Below, piece after piece: positions 16,390-23,976 of a DNA stretch of 31,866 bases. The notes beneath the pieces are model-generated. The model had not been told where the DNA came from. It made no database searches and was given only the letters and a program-made list of their open reading frames with translations. The DNA is taken from contig JBGSKF010000209.1 in NCBI GenBank assembly GCA_041741375.1, positions 1-31,866 of the forward strand, written 5' to 3'. The stretch is from OFTM291 sp041741375. Lineage in GTDB: Bacteria; Gemmatimonadota; Gemmatimonadetes; Gemmatimonadales; GWC2-71-9. Positions within the stretch are counted from its first letter, which is position 1, and each line of letters begins with the position of its first letter. A program made the translations under genes and the position numbers.

Positions 16390-16890
16390 TACCCGGGCTC
16401 GATGGGGCGGGCTTTCAGCCCTTCGGGATCGTCTGCACCTTCCATTCCCGGGGCGTTGCCCCGGTCTGGTATGCGCCGGGCCTTCAGCCCGGAGAGCATT
16501 GCGGGTCCTCCTGTCCACCCGTCCCCGCAGTGTGGCCAGACCGCATTGTGGCCAGACCGCAGACTGCCTGGTGGGGGACGGGGAAGGATCCGGGCGCATG
16601 CCCCGAGTATCGCTGGATCTCTGGCGATCGGGTAACCGGATTCCGGCAGGGCGGAGCCCGGAAACGCGAGCACGAGACGTGCACCGAGGGTTTCGGCACC
16701 CCTGGCCGACGGCCCGTCCCATATCAGCCCGGGGCAACGCCCCGGGGGGCCATCAGGTGACGAACCCATCGGGCTGCGAGAACCGGCGCGGCACCCAGGG
16801 CCAACGGCCCGCCCCATATCAGCCCGGGGCAACGCCCCGGGGCTTGATCAGGTGACGAACCCATCGGGCTGAAAGCCCGAGCCATTTTTC
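16386..16890. repeat. Right palindrome-rich (REP/BIME-like) module, direct copy of the left one
   Basis: This block of about 505 bp follows the same order of palindromes and spacer words as 15448-15939: GCATTACCCGGGCTCGATGG, then the CCCCGG hairpins, CTGCCTGGTGGGGGAC, GATCTCTGGCGATCGGGTAA, two CATATCAGCC-hairpin-GGTGACGAAC units and GCCCGAGCCAT. Small differences include a duplicated GTGGCCAGACCGCA near 16532-16560. It begins at the transposase start codon and ends next to a relic of the transposase 3' end. Confidence 0.8.
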
Positions 16891-16918
16891 TCATCCCCAC
16901 ACGAAGCGTTCGTCGAAG
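16891..16918 (-). pseudogene. 28-nt relic of a second transposase copy (3' end)
   Basis: These 28 nt are identical to the last codons and stop of the intact transposase at 15940-15967 (encoding FDERFVWG and TGA). They sit in the same position relative to the palindromic module. This shows that a transposase plus module unit of about 938 bp was once present in at least two tandem copies or was partly duplicated. Nothing upstream of these codons remains. Confidence 0.8.
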
Positions 16919-16935
16919 CTGTCAGGGCCCGACCG

Positions 16936-17049
16936 GATTGATCTCGCCACCAAGCCCTATCGGATCCTCTCTGAGGAGCTGCCTGTACCCGGCCCGTACC
17001 AGCGTTTCCGCATATAATAGGGATCGAGCTCCAGCCCCATCCAGAGAAA
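16936..17049 (-). pseudogene. Relic of an Rhs-repeat core domain
   Basis: Translated on the minus strand, 17049 to about 16982 gives FLW-MGLELDPYYMRKRWYGPGTG. After a frame change, 16969-16936 gives EDPIGLGGEIN. This order and wording matches the end of the Rhs core domain (in intact proteins roughly YYxRxRWYDPxxGRF-x-SEDPIGLxGGxN). The RF segment is damaged by a one-base loss near 16975-16982. The continuation expected in Rhs proteins is replaced by the transposase relic and the repeat module, so insertion or recombination truncated it. No intact Rhs gene is in the window. The piece is short but the two motifs are distinctive. Confidence 0.7.
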
Positions 17050-17183
17050 AGTGAGTGGAGAGGGGTCAGGAGTGACCGCAGACGTGGTTCCCAGGTGTTC
17101 TGGAATTGTGCTCGCCACCCGGCTCAGGGCATCGGCTCTTCTTCAACACCACCCTCCGAGGATACCTTGAAACCCGAAACGCC
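17050..17183. other. Gene-free spacer upstream of the dispersed repeats
   Basis: Between the Rhs relic and the paired repeats I see no gene, promoter or clear structure. It could be more eroded Rhs-locus DNA, but no further Rhs motif is recognisable. Confidence 0.4.
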
Positions 17184-17310
17184 TCATTGCGAGGAGGTAG
17201 AGCTGACTCCCACGGGCCCTGCGGGCTCTCGCGATGACAGCCCCTCGCGAAGCGTCACCGCGAGGTGGCGAAGCCAACGGCCACGGGCCCTGCGGGCCCC
17301 CGCGATGACA
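17184..17310. repeat. Two direct copies of the GTCAT/GAGG dispersed repeat upstream of the M1 gene
   Basis: Copy 1 (17184-17239) and copy 2 (17255-17310) are 71 nt apart. Both run TCA-x-x-GCGAGG...CCCACGGGCCCTGCGGGC-like...GCGATGACA, with a GGGCCCTGCGGGCC hairpin core. Copy 2 ends only 11 nt before the aminopeptidase start codon, so the 5' leader of that gene is repeat-derived. Confidence 0.75.
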
Positions 17311-17321
17311 AGACCGAGGCG

Positions 17322-19916
17322 ATGATGATCCGACTCCTCTCGTTCACGATTCTCCTCGCTCTCAACGCGTGCGCCGATTTCGACGCCCCACCCCTGCCGG
17401 ACCCCGGCGTGTCCGCCTCCCTCGCCGCCGCGCGCCGCGCCGATCTCTCCGACATCGCCTACGACCTCCGGTTCACCATCCCCGACTCCGCCCAGGCACC
17501 GGTCACCGGATCGGTCACGATCTCCTTCACCCGCGCGTCCGCCGAACTACCGCTGGTGCTCGACTTCCGGGCCCCCGCCGATCGGGTGCAGCGGGTGCTC
17601 GTGGATGGGGACAGCTTCCACCCCACCGTGGCCAACGGTCACATCATCCTTCCCGCGAGTCGGGTCGGGACGGGAGCGCACACCGTCTCCATCGACTTCG
17701 TCTCCACCGACGATGCGCTCAACCGGAACCCCGAGTTCCTCTACGCCCTCTTCGTGCCCGATCGCGCGTCCACCGCGTTCCCCGCCTTCGACCAACCCGA
17801 CCTCAAGGCGCGGTACCGTCTCACACTCGACATCCCCGCAGCCTGGCAGGCGCTGGCCAACGGATCGGTGACGGCGGTGGATTCCACCTCTTCCACCCGG
17901 CGCCTCCTCACCTTCCGCGAGACGGCCCCGATCAGCACCTATCTCTTCGCCTTTGCCGCCGGACGGCTCACCGCTGACACCGCCACCCGGAACGGCCGGA
18001 TCTTCGCCATGTATCACCGGGAGACCGACACCGCCAAGGTGGCCCGCAACCGCGACGCCATCTTCGATCTCCACGCCGGAGCGCTCGCCTGGCTCGAGGA
18101 GTACACCGGCATTCCCTATCCGTTCGAGAAGTTCGATTTCTTCGCCGTCCCCTCGTTCCAGTTCGGCGGCATGGAGCACCCCGGGGCGGTCTGGTACCGG
18201 GCGGGGAGTCTCTTCCTCGATGAGTCGGCCACCCGCAACCAGGAGCTGGGACGGGCCAGCCTCATCGCCCATGAAACCGCTCACATGTGGTTCGGCGACC
18301 TCGTCACCATGGAGTGGTTCAATGACGTCTGGATGAAGGAGGTGTTCGCCAACTTCATGGCCGCGAAGATCGTGCGACCCACCTTTCCCGACGTGGACCA
18401 CGACCTCCGCTTCTTCCTGGCTCATCACCCGACGGCGTACGGAGTGGACCGGACCCGGGGCGCCAACCCGATCCGGCAGGAGCTCGACAATCTGCGGAAC
18501 GCGGGATCGCTCTACGGCGCCATCATCTACCAGAAGGCGCCGGTGGTGATGCGCCAGCTGGAGCAACTCATCGGCGACACCGCCATGCGGGGCGGCCTCC
18601 GGGAGTACCTCCAGCAGCACCGTTTCGGGAACGCCACCTGGCCCGACCTCGTGGCCGTTCTCGATCGCCACACCACCGCCGACCTCGCCGACTGGAGCCG
18701 GATCTGGGTGGAATCGCCCGGCCGACCCCGGATCCGGGCCTCCTGGGACGATGGCATCCTTCGCGTCACCCAGGATGACCCCGACCGCGGACGCGGGCTC
18801 CGGTGGACCGAACCGGTGGGTGTGCTGGTGGGAGACGGGGACTCCACCCGCCTGGTGGAGCTTTTTCTCCGCGACTCGTCGACAGAGACCTCACTCTCCC
18901 TTGCGGCGGCGCCTCGCTTCCTGCTCCCCGGCGCCGACGGCGTGAGCTATGGACGGATGCAGCTCGATGCCGCGAGCCGCTCGGCGCTCCTCACCTCCGC
19001 CGCGACGCTGCCCACCCCGCTCTGGCGCGCCACCGCCTGGTCCGCTCTTTTCGAGAGCATGCTCGGCAACGAACTGGCCCCCCGGGCCCTCGCCGACGCA
19101 CTGGTCCGGACCATCCCCACCGAACCCGACGACCTCGTTCTTCAGCAACTGCTCGGCCTGCTGGAAACCACCTACTGGCGCTTCCTCCCCCCCGGCGAGC
19201 GCCTCACCCTGGCCCCCCGCATCGAGGAAACCTTCCGCGTCTCCCTCGATCGCACCGGGAGCGCGAGCCGGAAGGGTTCCTTCTGGAACGCGCTGGTGGA
19301 CCTCACGTTGAGCGACTCGGGCGTGGCGTATCTGGAACGGATCCGGCGCCATCGCTCACCTCCGCCGGGGCTTCCCCTGTCCGAATCGCAGTACATCTCC
19401 CTCGCGGAGGCTCTGGCCCTCCGCTCTTCCGCCAGGGCCGAGACGATCCTCACCACCCAGGAGGGGCGGATCACCAACCCCGACCGTCTGGCGCGCTTCC
19501 AGTTTGTGCGGCAGGCCCTGGTGCATGACGCCGCGGCGCAGGACGCCTTCCTGGCGCGGCTGGCCCGCGTGGAGGAACGCCGGAGGGAACCGTGGGTGCT
19601 GAGCGCCGTCGGCTATCTCAACCATCCCCTGCGCGCCCCCGCCTCGGAACGGTTCCTTTACCCGAGCCTCGAACTGGTGGAGGAGATCCAAGCCACCGGC
19701 GACATCTTCTTCCCGCTCGGCTGGATGCAGGCGGTGATGGGAGGGCATCAGTCCGGCGAGGCCGCGGAGATCGTGGCGAGGTACCTAGCCGAGCATCCTC
19801 GGATGCCGCCGCGCCTGCAGGGAAAGATGCTCCAGGCGGCCGACAACCTCTTCCGCGCCGCGCGGATCGTGGACCAGTGGCAGGGCGGCCCTCCGCTCGA
19901 GGGGGACACACCTTGA
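17322..19916 (+). CDS. M1-family aminopeptidase lipoprotein
   Basis: This 864-residue metallopeptidase removes N-terminal residues from peptides. The signal peptide ends L-N-A-C (cysteine 17), so it is a lipoprotein. The beta-rich N-terminal domain (about 30-220) is followed by the catalytic domain. Residues 282-286 read GGMEH where the family normally has GAMEN. The zinc motif is H317-E-T-A-H321 with the third ligand E340 exactly 18 residues on (WMKEVFANF). SLYGAIIYQKAP (about 410) holds the likely transition-state tyrosine. The C-terminal helical domain (about 540-864) is complete. An in-frame start at 17265 lies inside a dispersed repeat and is rejected because the lipoprotein signal begins at 17322. 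The promoter is not obvious. It is 99 nt upstream of another secreted metalloprotease gene. Confidence 0.93.
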   Translation: MMIRLLSFTILLALNACADFDAPPLPDPGVSASLAAARRADLSDIAYDLRFTIPDSAQAPVTGSVTISFTRASAELPLVLDFRAPADRVQRVLVDGDSFHPTVANGHIILPASRVGTGAHTVSIDFVSTDDALNRNPEFLYALFVPDRASTAFPAFDQPDLKARYRLTLDIPAAWQALANGSVTAVDSTSSTRRLLTFRETAPISTYLFAFAAGRLTADTATRNGRIFAMYHRETDTAKVARNRDAIFDLHAGALAWLEEYTGIPYPFEKFDFFAVPSFQFGGMEHPGAVWYRAGSLFLDESATRNQELGRASLIAHETAHMWFGDLVTMEWFNDVWMKEVFANFMAAKIVRPTFPDVDHDLRFFLAHHPTAYGVDRTRGANPIRQELDNLRNAGSLYGAIIYQKAPVVMRQLEQLIGDTAMRGGLREYLQQHRFGNATWPDLVAVLDRHTTADLADWSRIWVESPGRPRIRASWDDGILRVTQDDPDRGRGLRWTEPVGVLVGDGDSTRLVELFLRDSSTETSLSLAAAPRFLLPGADGVSYGRMQLDAASRSALLTSAATLPTPLWRATAWSALFESMLGNELAPRALADALVRTIPTEPDDLVLQQLLGLLETTYWRFLPPGERLTLAPRIEETFRVSLDRTGSASRKGSFWNALVDLTLSDSGVAYLERIRRHRSPPPGLPLSESQYISLAEALALRSSARAETILTTQEGRITNPDRLARFQFVRQALVHDAAAQDAFLARLARVEERRREPWVLSAVGYLNHPLRAPASERFLYPSLELVEEIQATGDIFFPLGWMQAVMGGHQSGEAAEIVARYLAEHPRMPPRLQGKMLQAADNLFRAARIVDQWQGGPPLEGDTP

Positions 19917-20015
19917 TCCTGCTGGACCTCCGGCGCCTGCGGGGATAGGATCCCTGGGTACCCGCGGCCGTTGCACCCGTCTCACCCCAACGATCGTTCC
20001 TCCGAGGAGCACACC

Positions 20016-22487
20016 ATGTCCGTTCTTTGTCCCCCCGTCAGGCCCGTGATGGGCGCCGTCCTTGCTCTCCTCGCCCTGGCCGGAGCCCAGCCCGCGATGG
20101 CGCAGGGCGCGGAGTATCGCGCCGTGGTGCCCGCATCGGCCCGCTCGGACGACGGCATCTTCACGGTGCATCACGTGGGAGCCACGCTCCTCTTCGAGAT
20201 TCCCGACTCGATGCTCGGCCGGGAGATGATCATCATGAGTCGCTTCGCCAAGGCGCAGGATGGTCTGGCGGACGGCGGCGCCAACATGTCTCCCAACATC
20301 GTGGTCCGGTGGGAACGGCGTGACGATCGGATCATCCTGCGCGGCGTGTCCCACGACGAGGGTGCCGATGAGGGGTCCGCGCTTGCCCTCGCCGTGGCCA
20401 ACTCCAACTTTGCCCCGGTGCTCCACGCCCTCCCCATCAAGGCCCGGGGCACTGGCAGCTCCGTGATCGACGTCACCGATCTCTACCTCGGCGACACCCC
20501 CACCTTCTCTCTCCCCCGGGCACGACGCACCCAGCTTCAGATCCGTTCCCACGACCGGAACCGCACCTGGCTTGAATGGGCCCGGAGTTTCCCGATCAAC
20601 CTTGAAGTCCGCGTGGTGCGGACCTATGCCTCGGATCAACCTCCGTCCACGGGGCGCGGGGGATCGGTGTCCTTCGAGGTGAATCACTCGATGATCCTCC
20701 TCCCCGCGACACCGATGATGCCGCGGCTCGCCGATGAACGGGTCACCTACATCTCTTCCCAGCGCACCAACTACTCCAGTTCCTTTCAGGGCGTCCGGCC
20801 CGAGGAGTACATCCGGCGCTACCGGCTGGAGCCCTCGGACACCGCGGCCTTCTTGCGGGGGGAGCTGGTGGAGCCGGTGAAGCCGTGGGTCTGGTACATC
20901 GATCCCGCCACGCCCCCCGAGTGGATTCCCTACTTCGAGACCGGAGTGCTCGAGTGGAATGCCGCCTTCGAACTCGCAGGGTTCAAGAACGCCATGCAGG
21001 TGCGGGTGGCGCCCACCGAGGAGGAGGATCCTGAGTTTTCGCTGCTCGACGCCCGGTACTCCGTCATCCGGTACGTGGCGTCGCCGGTGCGGTCCGCCAA
21101 CTCGAGCGGGGACGTGATCGATCCGCGGTCGGGCGAGGTACTCCGGGCCCACACCAACATGTACCACGGGTTGATGGAACGGCTCCGCTGGTGGCTCGTG
21201 TCGCAGGTGGCGGCCGCCAATCCCTCCTTCCGTACCAGCGAACTCTCCCCCGAGGACATGGGCGAGGCGTTGCGGTATGTCATCTCCCACGAGACCGCGC
21301 ATTCAGTGGGCCTTCCCCACAACCAGCGGGCCAACTTCGTCTACCCGGTCGACTCGATCCGGAACCCCGACTTCGTGGCCCGGATGGGGCACTCCGCCTC
21401 GTCGGTGGGCCGGACCCGCTACAACTACGCCGCGCAACCCGGCGATGGCGTCCCTCCCGAGCGCCGGGTCGGTCTCTGGGACAAGTTCGCCGTGATGTGG
21501 GGCTACCGGCCCATCATTGGTGCCGCCACGCCGCAGGCCGAGCTCGACACCCTCAACCAGTGGATCGTGGAACGGTCCCACCTCCCCTGGTTCCGGTCCG
21601 CCGAGGCGCTCTTCGGCATGGATGTCGAGTGGGATCCGTACCGGATGACCGAGGGGATCTCCGACGATCCGGTCGCCGCGGCGGAGCTGGGAATGGCCAA
21701 CCTTCGCCTCTCCACCGGCGCCCTGCTCGACTGGATTCCCCGTCCCGGGCAGGACTACCACGAGCTTGGCACCCACTACCTGCAGAACCTCACCCAGTGG
21801 AACCGCTACGCCGAGCACGCGGCCGCGGCGATCGGAGGATTCTGGACCCACCACAAACGCGCCGGGGAGCCGGGACCGATCTACACCCCGGTGGCCCGGG
21901 ACTACCAGATCACCGCGCTGCGGTTTCTCGACACCCACGTGCTGCAGACCCCGACCTGGGCGCTCGATCTCGACCTCCTTCGCCGCATCGAGCACGCGGG
22001 CGCGGTGGAGCGAATCCGGGCCTATCAGGTTCTTGCGGTCCAGCGTCTGCTCAACCACGCCCGGCTCGCCCGCCTCATCGAGCAGGAGGCCCTCGACGGC
22101 CCGGCGGCCTTCCGGCCCGCCGACATGCTCGACCAGGTGCGGGAGATCGTCTGGCGGGAGATCCGCGCCAACCGGCCGGTGGACACCTTCCGCCGGAATC
22201 TGCAGCGCGGGTACCTCGATCAGGCCCACCACCTGCTCCACACCGCGAGCACCGACGGGTGGACTCCTCCCCGGTCGGGCAACCTTCGGGTTGGCAACGA
22301 CAACGATCCGCCGCTCAACGCCCCGATGCATATCGGCCAGTCCGACATCCGGCCCCTCATCCGCGACCAGCTCCGCGCCCTCGAGACCGAGATTCAGGCC
22401 GCGCTCAGCGCCGGCGTGCGGGACCGGAACACCCGCATCCATCTGGAGGATGCCCTGGTCCGGGTGCGCGCGGCTCTCGGCACCTGA
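20016..22487 (+). CDS. Secreted zinc-dependent metalloprotease (DUF5117/DUF4953 type)
   Basis: This 823-residue protein has a signal peptide (hydrophobic about 12-28, ending AMAQ) and a DUF5117-like region (FTVHHVGATLLFEIPDSMLG and following, about 50-230). The catalytic motif H425-E-T-A-H429-S-V-G-L-P-H435 is a metzincin-type HExxHxxGxxH. An IVERSHLPWF segment and a helical C-terminal part follow. It probably degrades proteins in the periplasm or outside. The ATG at 20016 is preceded by GAGGAG 6 nt upstream; an in-frame earlier ATG at 19971 lacks this and gives a poor signal peptide. The DinB gene begins 14 nt after its stop, indicating an operon. Confidence 0.92.
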   Translation: MSVLCPPVRPVMGAVLALLALAGAQPAMAQGAEYRAVVPASARSDDGIFTVHHVGATLLFEIPDSMLGREMIIMSRFAKAQDGLADGGANMSPNIVVRWERRDDRIILRGVSHDEGADEGSALALAVANSNFAPVLHALPIKARGTGSSVIDVTDLYLGDTPTFSLPRARRTQLQIRSHDRNRTWLEWARSFPINLEVRVVRTYASDQPPSTGRGGSVSFEVNHSMILLPATPMMPRLADERVTYISSQRTNYSSSFQGVRPEEYIRRYRLEPSDTAAFLRGELVEPVKPWVWYIDPATPPEWIPYFETGVLEWNAAFELAGFKNAMQVRVAPTEEEDPEFSLLDARYSVIRYVASPVRSANSSGDVIDPRSGEVLRAHTNMYHGLMERLRWWLVSQVAAANPSFRTSELSPEDMGEALRYVISHETAHSVGLPHNQRANFVYPVDSIRNPDFVARMGHSASSVGRTRYNYAAQPGDGVPPERRVGLWDKFAVMWGYRPIIGAATPQAELDTLNQWIVERSHLPWFRSAEALFGMDVEWDPYRMTEGISDDPVAAAELGMANLRLSTGALLDWIPRPGQDYHELGTHYLQNLTQWNRYAEHAAAAIGGFWTHHKRAGEPGPIYTPVARDYQITALRFLDTHVLQTPTWALDLDLLRRIEHAGAVERIRAYQVLAVQRLLNHARLARLIEQEALDGPAAFRPADMLDQVREIVWREIRANRPVDTFRRNLQRGYLDQAHHLLHTASTDGWTPPRSGNLRVGNDNDPPLNAPMHIGQSDIRPLIRDQLRALETEIQAALSAGVRDRNTRIHLEDALVRVRAALGT

Positions 22488-22501
22488 CCCGGGAGAACCC
22501 C

Positions 22502-23014
22502 ATGGTCCCCGAAACTCTGCGCCTCGCCGACCAGCTCGCCCTCGCCTTCGAAGGGGGCGCCTGGCACGGCCCCTCCCTCGGCGAGATCCTCCGTGGTGTG
22601 TCCGCCCCGGTCGCGGCGGCCCGCCCGGTGGCGGGAGCACACTCCATCTGGGAGCTCGCCCTGCACCTCCACCAGGTGCAGGACCTGGTGCTGCAACGGA
22701 TCGAGGGAGACCCGGTTCCCTTCGACGAGGGCGCCGCATGGCCCCCCCAGCCGAAGGAACCGACCGGGGAGGCATGGAAAACCCTGGTGGCCCGGATCAC
22801 CGCCGGAGAACGCCGGCTCCGCGAAATGGTCCTCGGGATGAACCCCGCCCGGCTCGACGACCTCGCCATGCCCGGCGGGGACACGATTTTTGTCACCATC
22901 CAGGGCCACCTGCAGCACAATCTCTGGCACGCGGGACAGATGGCGCTGCTCCGGCGCGCCGCCGAGGCGGAAATGGGCCCGGGAGACGAGGGGGAGGTGG
23001 AGGGGGGGGTCTGA
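22502..23014 (+). CDS. DinB-family protein (second copy in the window)
   Basis: This 170-residue protein has the DinB-type histidines: HSIWELALHLHQVQD provides the first, and QGHLQHNLWHAGQMALLRR near the C-terminus provides the others. The four-helix-bundle fold is expected to bind a metal ion. The molecular function is unknown. The ATG is preceded by GGGAGAA at a suitable distance and lies 14 nt after the metalloprotease stop, so the two genes are probably cotranscribed. It is clearly divergent from the DinB protein at 12115. The C-terminus is acidic and Gly-rich. Confidence 0.85.
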   Translation: MVPETLRLADQLALAFEGGAWHGPSLGEILRGVSAPVAAARPVAGAHSIWELALHLHQVQDLVLQRIEGDPVPFDEGAAWPPQPKEPTGEAWKTLVARITAGERRLREMVLGMNPARLDDLAMPGGDTIFVTIQGHLQHNLWHAGQMALLRRAAEAEMGPGDEGEVEGGV

Positions 23015-23080
23015 CCTGGGGGCGTTCTCCGGCGGCGGGACCGGCGGTATCTTTGGGAGACCGTTTCCCGGAGGGAATTG

Positions 23081-23257
23081 ATGTCCAAGCAGGACGACAA
23101 GAAGATCGCGGCCCTGGTCAAGAAAAATACAGCCAAGATCGCGCCCAGGAACGTGGACCGAACCACGCAGTACGACGACACGCTCCGGATCCGCCCGGAC
23201 GACGACGACCCGGATCGGAAGCGCTTCTTCAAGGAGATGAAGCGCCGGGAGTTCTAG
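23081..23257 (+). CDS. Small highly charged protein, 58 residues, unknown function
   Basis: This short frame (ATG 23081, stop TAG 23255-23257) has one of the best ribosome-binding sites in the window, GGAGGG at 23070-23075, 5 nt from the start. The protein begins MSKQDDKKIAALVKKNTAKI, has an acidic run RPDDDDPDR in the middle and ends KEMKRREF. It has no signal peptide or membrane segment and is very rich in Lys, Arg and Asp. It lies 66 nt after the DinB gene on the same strand, and TATCTT at 23048-23053 may be a -10 box of its own. I do not recognise the family. Confidence 0.7.
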   Translation: MSKQDDKKIAALVKKNTAKIAPRNVDRTTQYDDTLRIRPDDDDPDRKRFFKEMKRREF

Positions 23258-23274
23258 GGAATCTCTGATCACTC

Positions 23275-23352
23275 GTCATCCCCGCGAAAGCGGGGATCCA
23301 TGTACACGAGGGATAGAGGAGAAAAATGGATTCCCGCTTGCGCGGGAATGAC
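23275..23352. repeat. Inverted pair of 27-nt repeats
   Basis: The left arm (23275-23301) begins GTCATCCCCGCGAAAGCGGG and the right arm (23326-23352) begins ATGGATTCCCGCTTGCGCGG. The arms are inverted copies matching at 24 of 27 positions around a 24-nt A-rich loop, and each arm is itself a small hairpin. Single members of the family occur near 684, 7980 and 8943. Confidence 0.8.
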
Positions 23353-23390
23353 GGGCCGTGGTTCTCCCGACCAGGCCGTCCCCGAAGCCC

Positions 23391-23464
23391 GTCATCGCAA
23401 GGAGGCGAAGCCGATTGCCACAGGCCCTTCGGGCCTTCGCAACACGCGTGGCGCTCCCGTGAGC
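23391..23464. repeat. Dispersed GTCAT/GGAGGCGAAG repeat upstream of the DCC gene
   Basis: It runs GTCATCGCAAGGAGGCGAAG, then CCGATTGCCACAGGCCCTTC and GGGCCTTCGCAACA, and ends GTGGCGCTCCCGTGAGCCA. It is the closest relative of the copy at 15330-15407. With the inverted pair before it, it fills most of the gap 23258-23514, in which I see no other gene. Confidence 0.75.
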
Positions 23465-23514
23465 CAGCACTCATCGAGCGAGACAAAGGGCCGACCTTCG
23501 TACCGAAACCTCCC

Positions 23515-23976
23515 ATGACTCCTCCCGCTCCACCGACGCTCACCGCTCCCATCCTCCTCTACGACGGGATCTGCGGCCTCTGCGCCGCGTCGGTTCGATT
23601 CGTCCTTCGTCACGAAACCCGGGCCGACCTCCGCTTCGCGCCACTGCAGGGGACCCTGGGCGCCGAGGTTATCTCCCGCCATCCGGAACTCGCCACAGTC
23701 GACAGCATGATATGGCTTGATCCGGCTGATTCCGCGCGCGGCACTCCGGAGCAGGTGTCGACCCGGTCCACCGCCGCGCTCCGGGTCGCGGAGTATCTCG
23801 GAGGGTGGTGGCGCCTCCTCCTGGTGGGGCGTCTCCTGCCTCGGCCGGTAGGGGATGCGCTGTACGCCTGGGTGGCCCGGCACCGGCACCGCCTGGGGTG
23901 GGGAGGGAGGGATGAGGGGGACGGGAACCGGTGCCGGATCCCGATGGAAGGGGTGCGGAACCGGTTTCTGGCCTAG
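23515..23976 (+). CDS. DCC-family thiol-disulfide oxidoreductase
   Basis: This 153-residue protein has the DCC signature near its N-terminus: ILLYDGICGLCAASVRFVLR, with D17, C20 and C23 forming D-x-x-C-x-x-C. FAPLQG and DSMIWLD, typical of the family's thioredoxin-like core, follow. A hydrophobic stretch WWRLLLVGRLLPRPVGDALY lies at about 100-120. DCC proteins are predicted thiol-disulfide oxidoreductases, but the substrate is usually unknown. The frame is open back to 23326, but that part is repeat DNA, so the ATG at 23515 is preferred. There is no good ribosome-binding site. Confidence 0.87.
   Translation: MTPPAPPTLTAPILLYDGICGLCAASVRFVLRHETRADLRFAPLQGTLGAEVISRHPELATVDSMIWLDPADSARGTPEQVSTRSTAALRVAEYLGGWWRLLLVGRLLPRPVGDALYAWVARHRHRLGWGGRDEGDGNRCRIPMEGVRNRFLA

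Noticed and set aside
15353..16855. Several open frames within the palindromic modules
   Set aside because: They are made of the same repeated Pro/Gly/Arg-rich words in every frame, and they follow the repeat pattern rather than any protein family.
15448..16890. Possible CRISPR array
   Set aside because: The repeats are palindromic modules of different lengths with conserved spacers; there is no regular repeat-spacer pattern and no cas gene.
17013..17018. Perfect TATAAT on the plus strand upstream of the M1 gene
   Set aside because: It is the complement of the Tyr-Tyr-Met codons of the Rhs relic, has no -35 box at 15-19 nt, and lies about 300 nt from the gene.
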